Assembly (NCBI GenBank): GCA_963803115.1 | Contig: CAWDLN010000003.1 | Span: 186,001 to 250,000 of the forward strand | Reading direction: 5' to 3' | DNA length: 64,000 bases | Origin: DATBGZ01 sp963803115 | Lineage (GTDB): Bacteria > Actinomycetota > Actinomycetes > Mycobacteriales > Micromonosporaceae | Part shown: in pieces, positions 33,891 through 42,910 of the stretch | How positions within the stretch are numbered: the first letter of the stretch is position 1 | Layout: every line of letters starts with the position of its first letter | Notes under the pieces: generated by a model | Databases searched by the model: none | Seen by the model: only the letters and a program-made list of their open reading frames with translations | What the model was told of the DNA's origin: nothing | Translations under genes and position numbers: made by a program

Positions 33891-34624
33891 ACGCGAGAAT
33901 CCTGGGCAGCACCGTCGAGCGCATTCTGGGCCAGCTCCGCCACGACAAGCGCACCATTGGCTTGATGGTCCTGGTGCCAGTGCTGTTACTTACGTTGCTG
34001 TACTTCATGTTCCAGGACAGCCCGCGAACGTTCCAGGGCGTCGGTCTGATTATGCTGGGCATCTTCCCATTCACGATCATGTTTCTGATCACCAGCATCG
34101 CGATGCTGCGCGAGCGGACCACGGGCACGTTGGAGCGGTTGCTCACCACTCCGATGGGCAAGCTCGACCTGCTCTTCGGCTACGGCATCGCCTTCGGCGT
34201 GGCTGCGGCGGTGCAGGCATCCGTCGCCGGTGGCGTCGCCTACCTGTTCCTGGACCTCAACACGAACGGCTCCGTGGGCCTCGTCATCACGATCGCCATC
34301 GCCAACGCGGTACTAGGCGTGGCCCTCGGCCTGTTCTGCAGTGCCTTCGCGCGGACCGAGTTCCAGGCCGTGCAGTTCATGCCGGTCGTCGTCATCCCCC
34401 AGATCCTCCTTTGTGGACTGTTCGTGGACCGGGATCAGATGGCCGGCTGGCTGCAGGCGATCAGCAATGTGCTTCCCATGACCTACGCCGTGCAGGCACT
34501 ACAGGAGGTCCAGAAGAGCGCGATCGCCACCGATACCCTGTGGCGCGACCTCGGCATCGTCGTGGGCTGCATCGTCGTGGCGCTCACCCTCGCGGCTGCC
34601 ACCCTCCGTCGCCGTACGGCCTGA
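33887..34624 (+). CDS. ABC-2 type transporter permease
   Basis: A 245-residue membrane protein with six hydrophobic segments, the common size of DrrB/ABC-2 permeases. ERTTGTLERLLTTPMGKLDL after the second segment is the family's conserved cytoplasmic helix (E.. GT.E.LL.TP). The later QFMPVVVIPQILLCGLFVDR and LPMTYAVQALQEV are also standard. It overlaps the ATPase stop by four bases. A TetR gene on the same strand is now 1.9 kb downstream, separated by the IS110 element, and may once have been the regulator of this pair. Confidence 0.9.
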   Translation: MNARILGSTVERILGQLRHDKRTIGLMVLVPVLLLTLLYFMFQDSPRTFQGVGLIMLGIFPFTIMFLITSIAMLRERTTGTLERLLTTPMGKLDLLFGYGIAFGVAAAVQASVAGGVAYLFLDLNTNGSVGLVITIAIANAVLGVALGLFCSAFARTEFQAVQFMPVVVIPQILLCGLFVDRDQMAGWLQAISNVLPMTYAVQALQEVQKSAIATDTLWRDLGIVVGCIVVALTLAAATLRRRTA

Positions 34625-34699
34625 CGCACTGCAAGGAAGTCCCCACAACTGTAGTTGATCACGCTGGGCGTGAAACGTGTGGTCTGGTTGCGCTCGGTG

Positions 34700-34955
34700 G
34701 TGGGCTGGGGTTCCGCTGGCGTGTGCGTGTTTGGCCGGTCACAATCGGCATCCATCGAGGGGCTTGGTCCCTCGATGGATGCCCGTGACGTCGAAGGTTC
34801 CCTGGAAGTGAAATCCGTAAGGAAGTCTGACGCTGGGACCTGACCCGGAAGGGTCACGCACTGTTGCTACGAGCACGCCGGTCAGAGTCTCCGTTCCCTG
34901 ACTAGGTCCCCGGGCATCCGCATAGCCCATATGCATGGCTTGAGGAGGCGGGTCG
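34700..34955 (+). ncRNA. Candidate IS110 bridge RNA region
   Basis: In IS110 elements the non-coding end upstream of the transposase is transcribed into a bridge RNA that pairs with donor and target DNA. This region contains a perfect 15-base hairpin (34747-34783) followed by about 170 bases with several smaller stems, just the place and size expected. The exact RNA ends and the two guide loops were not resolved. The call rests on family knowledge plus the hairpin. Confidence 0.5.
34747..34783. repeat. Perfect 15-bp inverted repeat with 7-base loop
   Basis: GGCATCCATCGAGGG (34747-34761) and its exact reverse complement (34769-34783) flank GCTTGGT. It lies in the 5' leader of the IS110 element and is the strongest hairpin noticed in the window. 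Confidence 0.9.
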
Positions 34956-36335
34956 ATGGCAAGGACTAAGAGGGCGCCCGAGGAGATCCCCGACGAGGAG
35001 TATGAGCAGGTCCTCGAGCGGGTCTGCGCCATCGACGTGGCCAAGGAGTTCGGGCAGGTGTGTGTGCGCACGCCCAGGGCGGATGGCAAGCGTGCCAGCA
35101 CGGTCTTTGCGGTGGACGCGACCACCGGGGACATCCTCAAGTTTGGCGAGTCGCTACTGGAGCAGGGCATCGAGATGGTGACGCTGGAGTCCACTTCGGA
35201 CTACTGGCGCATCTTCTACTACCTGCTGGAGGGGTGCGGGCTGCTGGTGCAGTTGGTCAACGCCCGCGACGTCAAGCACGTCCCGGGACGCCCCAAGTCA
35301 GACAAGCATGACTGCGTCTGGCTGGCCAAGCTGACCGAGCGGGGGATGCTGCGACCCTCGTTCGTCCCGCCCCACGAGGTGCGAGTGCTGCGCGACTACA
35401 CCCGCACCCGGGTCGACCTGACCCGCGACCGGACCCGTCACTGGCAGCGGCTGGAGAAGTTGCTCGAAGACGCGCTGATCAAGGTGACCACGGTGGCGTC
35501 GAAGATCACCACCATGTCGGTGCGGGACATGATCGACGCGCTCATCCGGGGTGAGCGTGACCCGGAGGCGCTGGCTGACCTGGCTCGCGGTGTCATGCGC
35601 GACAAGCGCCGCGACCTCGTACGGGCACTCGACGGCCGGTTCGACGACCACCACGCCGAACTCGCCACGATCCTGCTCGGTCAGATCGACAGCCTCACCG
35701 CCGAAATCGACCGCCTCACCACCCGCATCGAGCAACTCGTCAACGAACTGCCCACCCCAGAGCCCCCCGTCGACCCCGACGGCGGGGCAACGCCAGCACA
35801 AAGCCCAGGCAACGCGCAGCCGGCAACGGCACCGAGCCGGCCACGCCCAGCCCTGCAACGACTCGCCGACATCCCCGGGATCAACCTCGACGCCGCCGAG
35901 GTGATCCTGGCCGAGATCGGCCCCGACATCAGCCGGTTCCCGACCCCGCAGCACCTGTGCTCCTGGGCGCGCCTGACCCCCCAACTCATCCAGTCCGGCA
36001 ACAAGCGCCGCGGCGGCAAGACCTCCAAGGGCAACCCCTACCTCAAAGGCGTGCTCGGCAGCGCCGCCGCGTCCGCCTCCCGCACCAATACCTTCCTCGG
36101 CGAGCGCTACCGCCGCATCATCAAACGCCGAGGCAAAAGCAAAGCCCTCGTCGCGGTCGCCCGCTCCATCCTCGTCATCGTCTGGCACCTGCTCGCCAAC
36201 CCCAACGCCGACTTTCACGACCTCGGCGCCGACTACTACGAAAGCCGCATCGACAAGGAGCGACGCAAACGCCAACTCATCCAACAACTCGAAGCGCTCG
36301 GCCTACAGGTAACCCTCACCCCAGCCGCCGCCTAA
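34956..36335 (+). CDS. IS110 family transposase
   Basis: A 459-residue DEDD-type transposase. The RuvC-like N-terminal domain shows CAIDVAKEFGQVCVRTP (Asp27), EMVTLESTSDYWRIF, VNARDVKHVPGRPKSDKHDC (two Asp) and AKLTERGMLRPSFVP. A coiled linker with an alanine/proline-rich patch (residues about 270-305) follows. The C-terminal transposase_20 domain has LADIPGINLDAAEVILAEIG, LIQSGNKRRGGKTSKGNPYL and a basic tail. The serine in QSG is the likely nucleophile of this group. The ATG at 34956 has GAGGAGG upstream. The frame is intact, so the element may be active. A long open frame on the other strand is only its shadow. Confidence 0.93.
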   Translation: MARTKRAPEEIPDEEYEQVLERVCAIDVAKEFGQVCVRTPRADGKRASTVFAVDATTGDILKFGESLLEQGIEMVTLESTSDYWRIFYYLLEGCGLLVQLVNARDVKHVPGRPKSDKHDCVWLAKLTERGMLRPSFVPPHEVRVLRDYTRTRVDLTRDRTRHWQRLEKLLEDALIKVTTVASKITTMSVRDMIDALIRGERDPEALADLARGVMRDKRRDLVRALDGRFDDHHAELATILLGQIDSLTAEIDRLTTRIEQLVNELPTPEPPVDPDGGATPAQSPGNAQPATAPSRPRPALQRLADIPGINLDAAEVILAEIGPDISRFPTPQHLCSWARLTPQLIQSGNKRRGGKTSKGNPYLKGVLGSAAASASRTNTFLGERYRRIIKRRGKSKALVAVARSILVIVWHLLANPNADFHDLGADYYESRIDKERRKRQLIQQLEALGLQVTLTPAAA

Positions 36336-36352
36336 ACACCACACACACCGCA

Positions 36353-36374
36353 GCCCGGCCCACAACAGCCGGGC
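36353..36374 (+). terminator. Hairpin after the transposase
   Basis: GCCCGGC (36353-36359) pairs with GCCGGGC (36368-36374) around an 8-base loop, 17 bases after the transposase stop. It may end transcription or mark the right end of the element. Confidence 0.45.
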
Positions 36375-36540
36375 CACCCACACACGCCTCTAGGCCTACG
36401 GTGGTTTCCGGTCAGGGCACCTGGCTACGTTTGTTCGCGACTGCGGGGCTCGCTAGCGCTCGCTCCTCGCGCTCACGTCCACAATCGCTTTCTGGCCATG
36501 AAGGTGCCCTTCCTCGCGCCGGAACAGGGAGAGCAGAACA

Positions 36541-37146
36541 GTGGTACGCACCGGACGCCGACCGGGTCACCAGGACACCCGAGAGGCGATCCTCGCCGCC
36601 GCTCGGGAAGCGTTCGCTGACCGTGGCTTCGACGCCTCGTCGATCCGTTCGATCGCGTCCGCCGCCGGCGTTGATCCGGCCCTGGTGCACCATTACTTCG
36701 GCACCAAGGATCAGCTCTTCCTCGATGCGATGCAGGCGCCGTTCGATCCGGGTGCGGTTCTGACCACGGCACTGGCCGAAGGCGCCGACGGGGCTGGGGA
36801 GCGGCTGGTACGGACACTGCTCACCGTTTGGGACTCGGCCGCGGGTGGCGCCGTGGCCGCGATCGTGCGTAGCGCCGTCAGCAACGAGATGTTCGCCCGG
36901 ATGATGCGGGAGTTCATCGTTCACAGAATTCTTCGCAAGTTGGCCCGTGACCTCAAGCTTGACCCGGCCGAGAGCGGTCTGCGCGCCAGCCTGGTCGCGA
37001 GCCAGATGGCTGGACTGGTCATGGTGCGCTACATCATTCGCATCGAACCGATCGCCTCCGCGCCGGCGGACACGATCGTGGCCATGGTCGGGCCGACGGT
37101 TCAGCGCTACCTCACCGGCCCGATGCCGCCGGGTGTGATCCGGTAG
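36541..37146 (+). CDS. TetR/AcrR family transcriptional regulator
   Basis: A 201-residue regulator. The helix-turn-helix is EAILAAAREAFADRGFDASS, followed by IRSIASAAGVDPALVHHYFG and TKDQLFLDAM. The C-terminal helical domain belongs to the TetR_C_17-like group (RIEPIASAPADTIVAMVGPT). It begins with GTG at 36541 behind GGGAGAG. The 205 bases before it hold the right end of the IS110 element and a GC-rich stretch around 36443-36475 with nested GCTCGC and GCGCTC repeats. Its nearest same-strand neighbour before the insertion was the ABC-2 exporter, a usual TetR target. Confidence 0.88.
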   Translation: MVRTGRRPGHQDTREAILAAAREAFADRGFDASSIRSIASAAGVDPALVHHYFGTKDQLFLDAMQAPFDPGAVLTTALAEGADGAGERLVRTLLTVWDSAAGGAVAAIVRSAVSNEMFARMMREFIVHRILRKLARDLKLDPAESGLRASLVASQMAGLVMVRYIIRIEPIASAPADTIVAMVGPTVQRYLTGPMPPGVIR

Positions 37147-37213
37147 TCACTGTCCACAAGCGAGGGTCCGCCGCCGGGCAGGCAGCGGACCCTCGATCAG
37201 TACGGCGACTCAC

Positions 37214-38196
37214 TCAGAGTGCGAGCAACCGGTCCAAGTAGTCGCGGTAACCATGCATCGCATCGGTCAGGTCCGTTCCCGTGGCCTGCCGCCAGGCGCC
37301 GAGGTTCACGGCGCCATCGAGCAACGATCGGTGCATCGCCACGACGGCCTCGGTCACCACGAGCTCGGCCTGCGCGACGGCGGCCGCCGGCGAGGCGTCG
37401 AACTGGTCGTAGGCCATCGCCATCCGTTCGCGGAACAGGGCAACGCTTTCGGCTGGCAGCGTGGTCAACCCAACCGGGGCGACGACGTCGGCGGTCGGTT
37501 CAGACGACACTGGTACTGCGTCAGCCTCCGTTTCGGCGACCGTCTCCGAGTCGGCGGTGGTTTCCGAGTCGGCGGTGGTCTCCGAAGCCGGCTCCGTCTC
37601 GGCGTCGACATCGGACACTTCCTCATCGGCCGTGTCAGGCTCCTGAGCCGTCTCGGTGGCGGGCTCTTCGACGGCTTCCGGTTCGATCACGGCTTCCAGT
37701 TCGATACGGCTTCCGGTTCGATCACGGCTTCCGGTTCGAGGACGGCTTCCGGTTCTTCGGTGGTCTGTGGTTCGGCGGTGGCGTCGGACTCTTCGAGGGT
37801 CTCTGGCTCTTCGAGGGCCTCTGGCTCGTCGATGACATCTGGCTCGACGATCGCTTGCGGCTCAAGCTCAACCGGAACCTCAGCGTCCAATGGCACCTCA
37901 GCGTCCACTGTGGCCTCAGGCTCCGTCGCCTCCGGCGCAGCGGCGGGCTCAGGCAGGACCGCAGGCTCGGACTCGGCTGGAGCAGTGGTGGATTCGGATT
38001 CGACGGTGCCGGTTTCGATGGTGTCGGAGTCGGCGTACCAGGCGGACTCGGCGGGATCTTCGGGCGCGGCGGTTTCGGGGGACTCGACGACCGCGGTCAT
38101 GGTGGCGCCGGTCGCCTCCGCGACTTCGGCGGCCGGGGACTCGGTGGGGGACAGGGTCTCCGGGGCAGGGGCTAGGGAACCCTGAGGGTCGTACAT
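37214..38196 (-). pseudogene. Very acidic repeat protein with helical C-terminal domain, one frame break
   Basis: Two frames join to a protein of about 327 residues. The first (38196-about 37706) is rich in Glu, Pro and Ala, with imperfect EPEAVIEPEAV-type hexamers. The second (about 37705-37214) continues the repeats as SETTADSETTADSETVAETE and ends in a folded-looking helical domain of about 90 residues, from LPAESVALFRERMAMAYDQF to YRDYLDRLLAL. One 18-base unit near 37701-37710 reads TTCGATACGG where its siblings have TTCGATCACGG, so a single missing C breaks the frame. The ATG at 38196 has GGAGG upstream. The domain is not one I can name. The acidic arm could be a spacer or a binding surface for basic partners. 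Confidence 0.65.
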
Positions 38197-38452
38197 GTCA
38201 ATGCCCTCCATCTCTTGGCGGCCGGCAGGGGCGGCCGTACTGGCGGATTAGCGCTCAAACCCGACCGGGCCCGGCAGGCCGTCGCCAACCAAGTCAGATC
38301 AGGAGTGAACCGGAGAGATGCGGAGCGTCCGCCACAGACCAATGGCGGCGCGATATCAACGTAGCGTTACTAGAGCCACAACCGTTTGACCCCAAACAGG
38401 GAGCGTCTGGGACAAACCGGGAGCCCACCACCGTACGGGAGAATCAACCCTC

Positions 38453-38812
38453 ATGAACGGCCCACTCGATCCCGCCGTCGCGGCCCGGCTGACCCGCGAT
38501 CCGGCCGGCCTGATACCCGCCGTGGTACAGCAGCATGACACCGGCGAGGTGCTGATGCTCGCCTGGATGAACGACGAGGCGCTGCACCGGACACTCACCA
38601 CCGGGCGGGCGACCTACTTCTCCCGCAGCCGTGGGACGCTGTGGGTCAAGGGTGAAACCTCGGGGCATCATCAGTACGTACGCTCTGTAGCCATCGACTG
38701 CGACGGCGACACGTTGCTGGTGCGGGTAGACCAGGTTGGCCCGGCGTGCCACACCGGCGAGCGCACGTGCTTCCACACCGAGCTAGCACTCACCACAGGA
38801 GTAGAGCAGTGA
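38453..38812 (+). CDS. hisI: Phosphoribosyl-AMP cyclohydrolase
   Basis: A 119-residue enzyme for the third step of histidine synthesis, opening the adenine ring of phosphoribosyl-AMP. It shows VLMLAWMNDEALHRTLTTGR, ATYFSRSRGTLWVKGETSGH and the metal-binding CDGDTLLVRVDQVGPACHTG, then ERTCFH with its cysteines. The size is typical of the stand-alone HisI of actinobacteria. The ATG at 38453 has GGGAGAATC upstream. Its stop overlaps the trpE start (GTGA), linking it to the tryptophan operon, an arrangement common in this phylum. Confidence 0.94.
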   Translation: MNGPLDPAVAARLTRDPAGLIPAVVQQHDTGEVLMLAWMNDEALHRTLTTGRATYFSRSRGTLWVKGETSGHHQYVRSVAIDCDGDTLLVRVDQVGPACHTGERTCFHTELALTTGVEQ

Positions 38813-40345
38813 CCACGGGTGTCGTCGCTCCCGACGAGAAGGCCTTCCTCGAGCTGTCCCGCACGCACCGTGTCGTTCCGGTGACGCGGCGTCTGCTCGC
38901 CGACGGCGAGACTCCGGTCGGTGTCTACCGCAAGTTGGCTGGCGGCCCCGGCACCTTCCTGTTGGAGTCCGCCGAGCACGGCGCCTCCTCCGGCGGTACG
39001 GCGTGGAGCCGTTACTCCTTCGTGGGCGTCCGCAGCATCGCGACCCTGACCGAACGCGAGGGTCGGGCGCACTGGCTGGGGACTCCGCCGGCGGGCGTGC
39101 CGACGAAGGGGGATCCGGTCAGCGTGCTGCGGGAGACGGTACGACTGCTTACCACCGGCGGTCGGCCGTCCACCGGCGTCGCCCTGCCGCCGCTCACCGG
39201 CGGGTTGGTCGGATTTCTCTCCTACGACATCGTGCGCCGGTTCGAGCGGCTGCCGGAGCTGTCGACCGACGACCTGCGGGTCCCCGAGCTGGGCATGGTG
39301 CTCGCCACCGACCTCGTCGTCCTCGACCACTTCGAGGGCTCGGCTGTGCTCGTCGCCAATGCGATCCTGCCGCCGAAGGCGACGAAGGCCGCGGCGAGCG
39401 CCGCGTATCACCAGGCCATCGGCGCGGCTGGACGCGATGACGACGGCGTTGTCGCGACCCACCCCGCCGATGGTGTCCACTGTGGAGAATCCGGGCGTCG
39501 GCCGGTTCGTCAGCCGGACACCGGAGGGACTGCACCCGAAGGCGGTGGAGGCGGCGAAAGAGGCGATCCGGGACGGCGAGTGCTTCCAGATCGTTGTGGC
39601 GCAACGCTTCGAGCGTCCGACCGACGCCGATCCGCTCGACATCTACCGGGTGCTGCGCTCGACCAACCCGAGTCCGTACATGTATCTGCTCCGATTCGAC
39701 GGGTTCGACATTGTCGGCTCGTCGCCCGAGGCCCACCTCAAGGTGACCGGTCGACGGGCGCTGCTGCACCCGATCGCCGGTACCCGGTGGCGCGGCGTCA
39801 CTCCGGAAGAGGACACCCGTCTCGCCGGGGAGTTGTTGAGCCGACCCCAAGGAACGGGCCGAGCACGTCATGCTCGTCGATCTCGGGCCGTAACGACCTG
39901 GGCCGGGTCTGCAAGCCGGGCACGGTGGAGGTGCCGGAGTTCGCCACGATCGAGCGCTACAGCCACGTGATGCACATCGTGTCCACTGTGGTGGGTGAGC
40001 TGCGCGACGACCAGTCGGCGTTCGACGCACTGGTGGCGACGTATCCCGGCCGGGACGCTGACCGGCGCTCCCAAGGTGCGAGCCATGGAGATCATCGACG
40101 AGCTCGAGCCGACCCGACGCGGCGCGTACGGCGGCATCGTCGGGTACTTCGGCTTCGGCGGCGACATGGACACGGCGATCACCATTCGCACGGCACTGCT
40201 GCGCGACGGAGTCGCCTACGTCCAGGCCGGCGGCGGCATCGTGGCGGACTCGGACGCCGCCGCTGAGGAGCAGGAGACCCGCAACAAGGCGGCCGCGGTG
40301 CTCGCGGCGATCGCGGCCGCGGAGACGCTCAAACCCGCGCGGTGA
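38809..40345 (+). pseudogene. trpE: Anthranilate synthase component I, four frame breaks
   Basis: Five frame pieces in order give a complete TrpE of about 510 residues. They are MTTGVVAPDEKAFLELSRTH to about 39422, ENPGVGRFVSRTPEGLHPKA to about 39843, DPKERAEHVMLVDLG to about 39888, RNDLGRVCKPGTVEVPEFAT to about 40052, and GTLTGAPKVRAMEIIDELEP to the stop. Key chorismate-site stretches (IAGTRWRG, VDLGRNDLGR, YVQAGGGIVADSD) survive. At 39888 one extra G in CGGGCCG explains the shift. Nothing is missing, so assembly error is likelier than loss of tryptophan synthesis. It converts chorismate and ammonia or glutamine to anthranilate. The GTG start overlaps the hisI stop. Confidence 0.85.
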
Positions 40346-40361
40346 TGAAGAACCAACGGTG

Positions 40362-41067
40362 ATGAACCTCCAACAAAGAGAGATTGGTGTCGCAGTCATC
40401 GGCTGTGCCGCCGCCGCCGGTCTGGCGCTGTTCGCCGGATCGCGTACGTGGCTGGTCGAGACAGTGATCCGGCCGTCGCCACTGGGATCGGTCAGCACCG
40501 CTCGCACGGGCGCCTCCCTCGTGCCGGCGCTGACGGCGGCCACCCTCGTGGTACTGGCGGGCGCCGGTGCGCTGTTGGCCACCCGAGGCTGGGGCCGCCG
40601 CGCGGTCGGTGTGTTGATCGTGGCTGGCGGGCTGGGGATGGTCGGGCTGGCGGTGTCTCAACTGAGCCGGGACGCCATCGCCTGGGGCTGGGTGGTGCTG
40701 ACGGCAGCGGCCGGGCTTATCGCCGCCGTCGCCGGCGGGTTCGCCGCGGTTCGAGGTGCGACCGCCTGGCCCAGTCTCGGCCGACGGTACGAACGACCCA
40801 GCGCGGGCCGACGGTACGAACGACCCAGCCCGGGCCGACGGTACGAACGACCCAGCCCGGGCCGACGGTACGAACGAACCGGCACTGGGCCTGCGGTACG
40901 AGCGAACCGACCCGGGCGGGCACGACGACCAGCCAATCGGGCACCGGGTGGAGGACGAGACGGGCGACCGTACCAGCGAATCTGACGCGGTGCGGCAGTC
41001 GGGCGAGGCCGCGAGCCGGGACTTTTGGGACGCACTTGACCGAGGCGAAGATCCGACCAAAACCTGA
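40362..41067 (+). pseudogene. TIGR02234 Trp-associated membrane protein, frame break inside a coding repeat
   Basis: The first frame gives four membrane segments (VAVIGCAAAAGLALFAGSR, LVPALTAATLVVLAGAGALL, VLIVAGGLGMVGLAVSQL, GWVVLTAAAGLIAAVAGGF), the pattern of the membrane protein that follows trpE in many actinobacteria. A soluble tail then repeats GRRYERPSP four times. In the fifth, degenerate copy an extra G near 40887-40889 shifts the frame. The other frame continues to RDFWDALDRGEDPT, the usual C-terminal signature of the family, and stops at 41067. Its role is unknown; the position suggests a link with tryptophan or aromatic metabolism at the membrane. Confidence 0.75.
40779..40913 (+). 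repeat. Coding 27-bp minisatellite, five copies
   Basis: Units start at 40779, 40806, 40833, 40860 and 40887, each encoding GRRYERPSP or a variant. Units two and three are nearly identical, and the fifth is diverged and one base too long. Confidence 0.88.
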
Positions 41068-41510
41068 TATTCCCGAACTGACGTTAATAGCCCATAATCC
41101 AACTAAGCCGAGCCTTTGATCGCGGCCGGCAGCGCAGCCTGGCAACGGCCGCATTACGGCTTGGTCTCTACCTTGTCGATCAGGACGGCCCAGTGCTTGA
41201 CACGCCTCAGAGTGGACCATACGTTCAGCCCCACGATGCAGCGAGTGCCACTCGTTGCGCGGTTGGCTGGACGGACCCGCAAGGAGGCGAATTGCCCGTC
41301 GTATCAGACGTGCGCGCCTCTCACGTTCGACCGAAGTATTGGGTAGCCGACCGGTCGGTAGCCCGTGGCACTGGCCAGTCCGACAAAGCCGGACCGATCC
41401 GTCTGCCGCGGCCCCTCGTAGAGGGTGACGGCCAGCAGCCGACGGACATCGTCCACAGCGGAACTGGCCTTCCGACCGAATCGGGCTCATGAAGGAGCGA
41501 GAGGAACAGG
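41068..41510. other. 443-base region between the Trp membrane protein and livJ
   Basis: No gene is supported. The first 50 bases are AT-richer (TTAATAGCCCATAATCCAAC). The rest has only short frames without family matches. The HGxxPAAW-type gene often found after the Trp membrane protein is not recognisable here. The promoter of the liv operon must lie in this stretch, but no box is convincing. Confidence 0.45.
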
Positions 41511-42768
41511 ATGAACAGGCGGATCAAGGCACTGACTGTGCTTGCCGTCGTCGCGGTAGCGGCGGCGGGATGTGGTGGCGGTAGCACCAGCAACACCGGA
41601 AGCGGAACGACGCTCATCGTCGGCGTCGACGTTCCGTTCCAGGGTTCGGCGAAAGACGCGTCGGACGACACCTGGAACGCGATGAACCTCTACCTGGAGC
41701 AGGTCGGCGGCAAGGCCGGCAACTACAAGGTGGAGCTGAAGAAGTACGACGACTCGACGGCGGCGGCGGGCTCCTGGGATCCGGCGCAGTGCACCAAGAA
41801 CGCCAACGACCACGTGGCGACGGCCAACGAGGTCGCGGTCATGGGCACGTTCAACTCAGGCTGCGCGAAGATCGATCGCACCGATCGTCAACGGTGCATC
41901 CGACGGCCCCATGCTCATGATCTCGCACGCCAACACCAACCCCGGACTCACCAAGTCGTGGGACCCGGGCGAGCCTGACAAGTACTTCCCGACCGGCAAG
42001 CGCAGCTACGGTCGCGTCGTAACGACCGACGACATCCAGGGTCCGGCTGGCGCGCAGTTCGCGGCGAAGGACCTGAAGGTCACGAAGTGCTTCGTCATCG
42101 ACGACACCGAGACCTACGGCAAGGGTGTCGCCGACACCTTCGCCGCCGAGGCGCAGAAGCAGGGCATCTCGGTCGTCGGCCGCACGTCGTGGAAGAAGGG
42201 CGATGCCAACTACACCGCGCTGTTCGGCGCGGCCAAGACGGCCGGCGCTGACTGCGTCTTCTTCGGCGGCATCTACGACAACAACGGTGGTCAGCTGGTC
42301 AAGGACAAGGTCGCCGTCCTCGGTGACAACACCCTGGTCAAGCTGATCGCGCCCGACGGCTTCACCGGCTACCCCGAGTTCAACGCTCTGCCGCAGGCCG
42401 CTGGCGCCTACCTGACCTTCGCCGGTCTGTCGACCGACGTGATCAAGGAGGCTGGCGGAATCCCGGCGAAGTTCATCACGGACTACAAGGCCAAGTACGG
42501 CGCCGACCCGCGCTCCAGCTACGCGCTCTACGGCGTGCAGGCGCTGCAGGTAATCCTCGCCGCGATCGAGAAGTCCGACGGCACCCGCAAGGGCGTCCGT
42601 GACGCGGTCTTCGAGGGCTCCGGCATCACGATCGACGCCAGCAAGGCGGTCGTCGGCAAGACGATCACCATTGACCCGCAGTCTGGCGACGTCAACGCCA
42701 AGGACATCACGGTCGAGCTCGTCAAGGACGGCAAGGAGACCTTCCTGAAGGCCTGGCCAGTTTCCTGA
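41511..42768 (+). pseudogene. livJ: Branched-chain amino acid ABC transporter, substrate-binding lipoprotein, one frame break
   Basis: The first frame has a signal peptide and the lipobox AAAGC (Cys near residue 20). It continues TTLIVGVDVPFQGSAKDASD to GTFNSGCAKI near 41880. There the sequence carries GATCGATC; removing four bases restores APIVNGASDGPMLMISHANT in the second frame, which runs to the stop. The full protein (about 418 residues) is a type I periplasmic-binding fold of the LivJ family (later SYGRVVTTDDIQGPAGAQFA and FVIDDTETYGKGVADTF). It binds a branched-chain or related amino acid and feeds LivHMGF. GAGAGGAA precedes the ATG. Confidence 0.85.
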
Positions 42769-42910
42769 CCTGAGGAAGCGATGCCGGTGTGGTGCGCCTG
42801 AGATTCCAGGAGCACCACACCGGTGCCGTCTTCGTCGACGCCGCCACTGGCCGATGCGTCGTCGGCGCGCTGCCATCTCGGCCGCGTGATCGGCACTCTG
42901 CGAGGAGCCC

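Larger units (their letters stand above)
34640..36400 (+). mobile_element. IS110-family insertion sequence (ends approximate)
   Basis: One transposase gene (34956-36335) with a structured, non-coding leader of about 300 bases and a short right flank with a hairpin (36353-36374). No long terminal inverted repeats were found, which is normal for IS110, so the exact ends cannot be placed. The element lies between the ABC-2 permease and a TetR gene. The presence of a long leader on the 5' side fits the IS110 subgroup rather than IS1111, whose guide RNA lies on the other side. Confidence 0.8.

Noticed and set aside
35298..36287. Long open frame (329 codons) on the minus strand
   Set aside because: It is the antisense shadow of the IS110 transposase, kept open by GC-rich codon bias; it has no family motif.
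37219..38185. Plus-strand frames of about 310 codons opposite the acidic protein
   Set aside because: Repetitive Gly/Phe- or Ser/Gly-rich translations are the complement of the E/P repeats, and a single start with GGAGG exists only on the minus strand.
38809..40345. Programmed frameshifting in trpE
   Set aside because: Four shifts in both directions without slippery sequences or a downstream structure; errors or mutation explain them better.
40779..40913. Regularly repeated units considered as a CRISPR array
   Set aside because: Units are contiguous without spacers, in frame and protein-coding; no cas genes are nearby.
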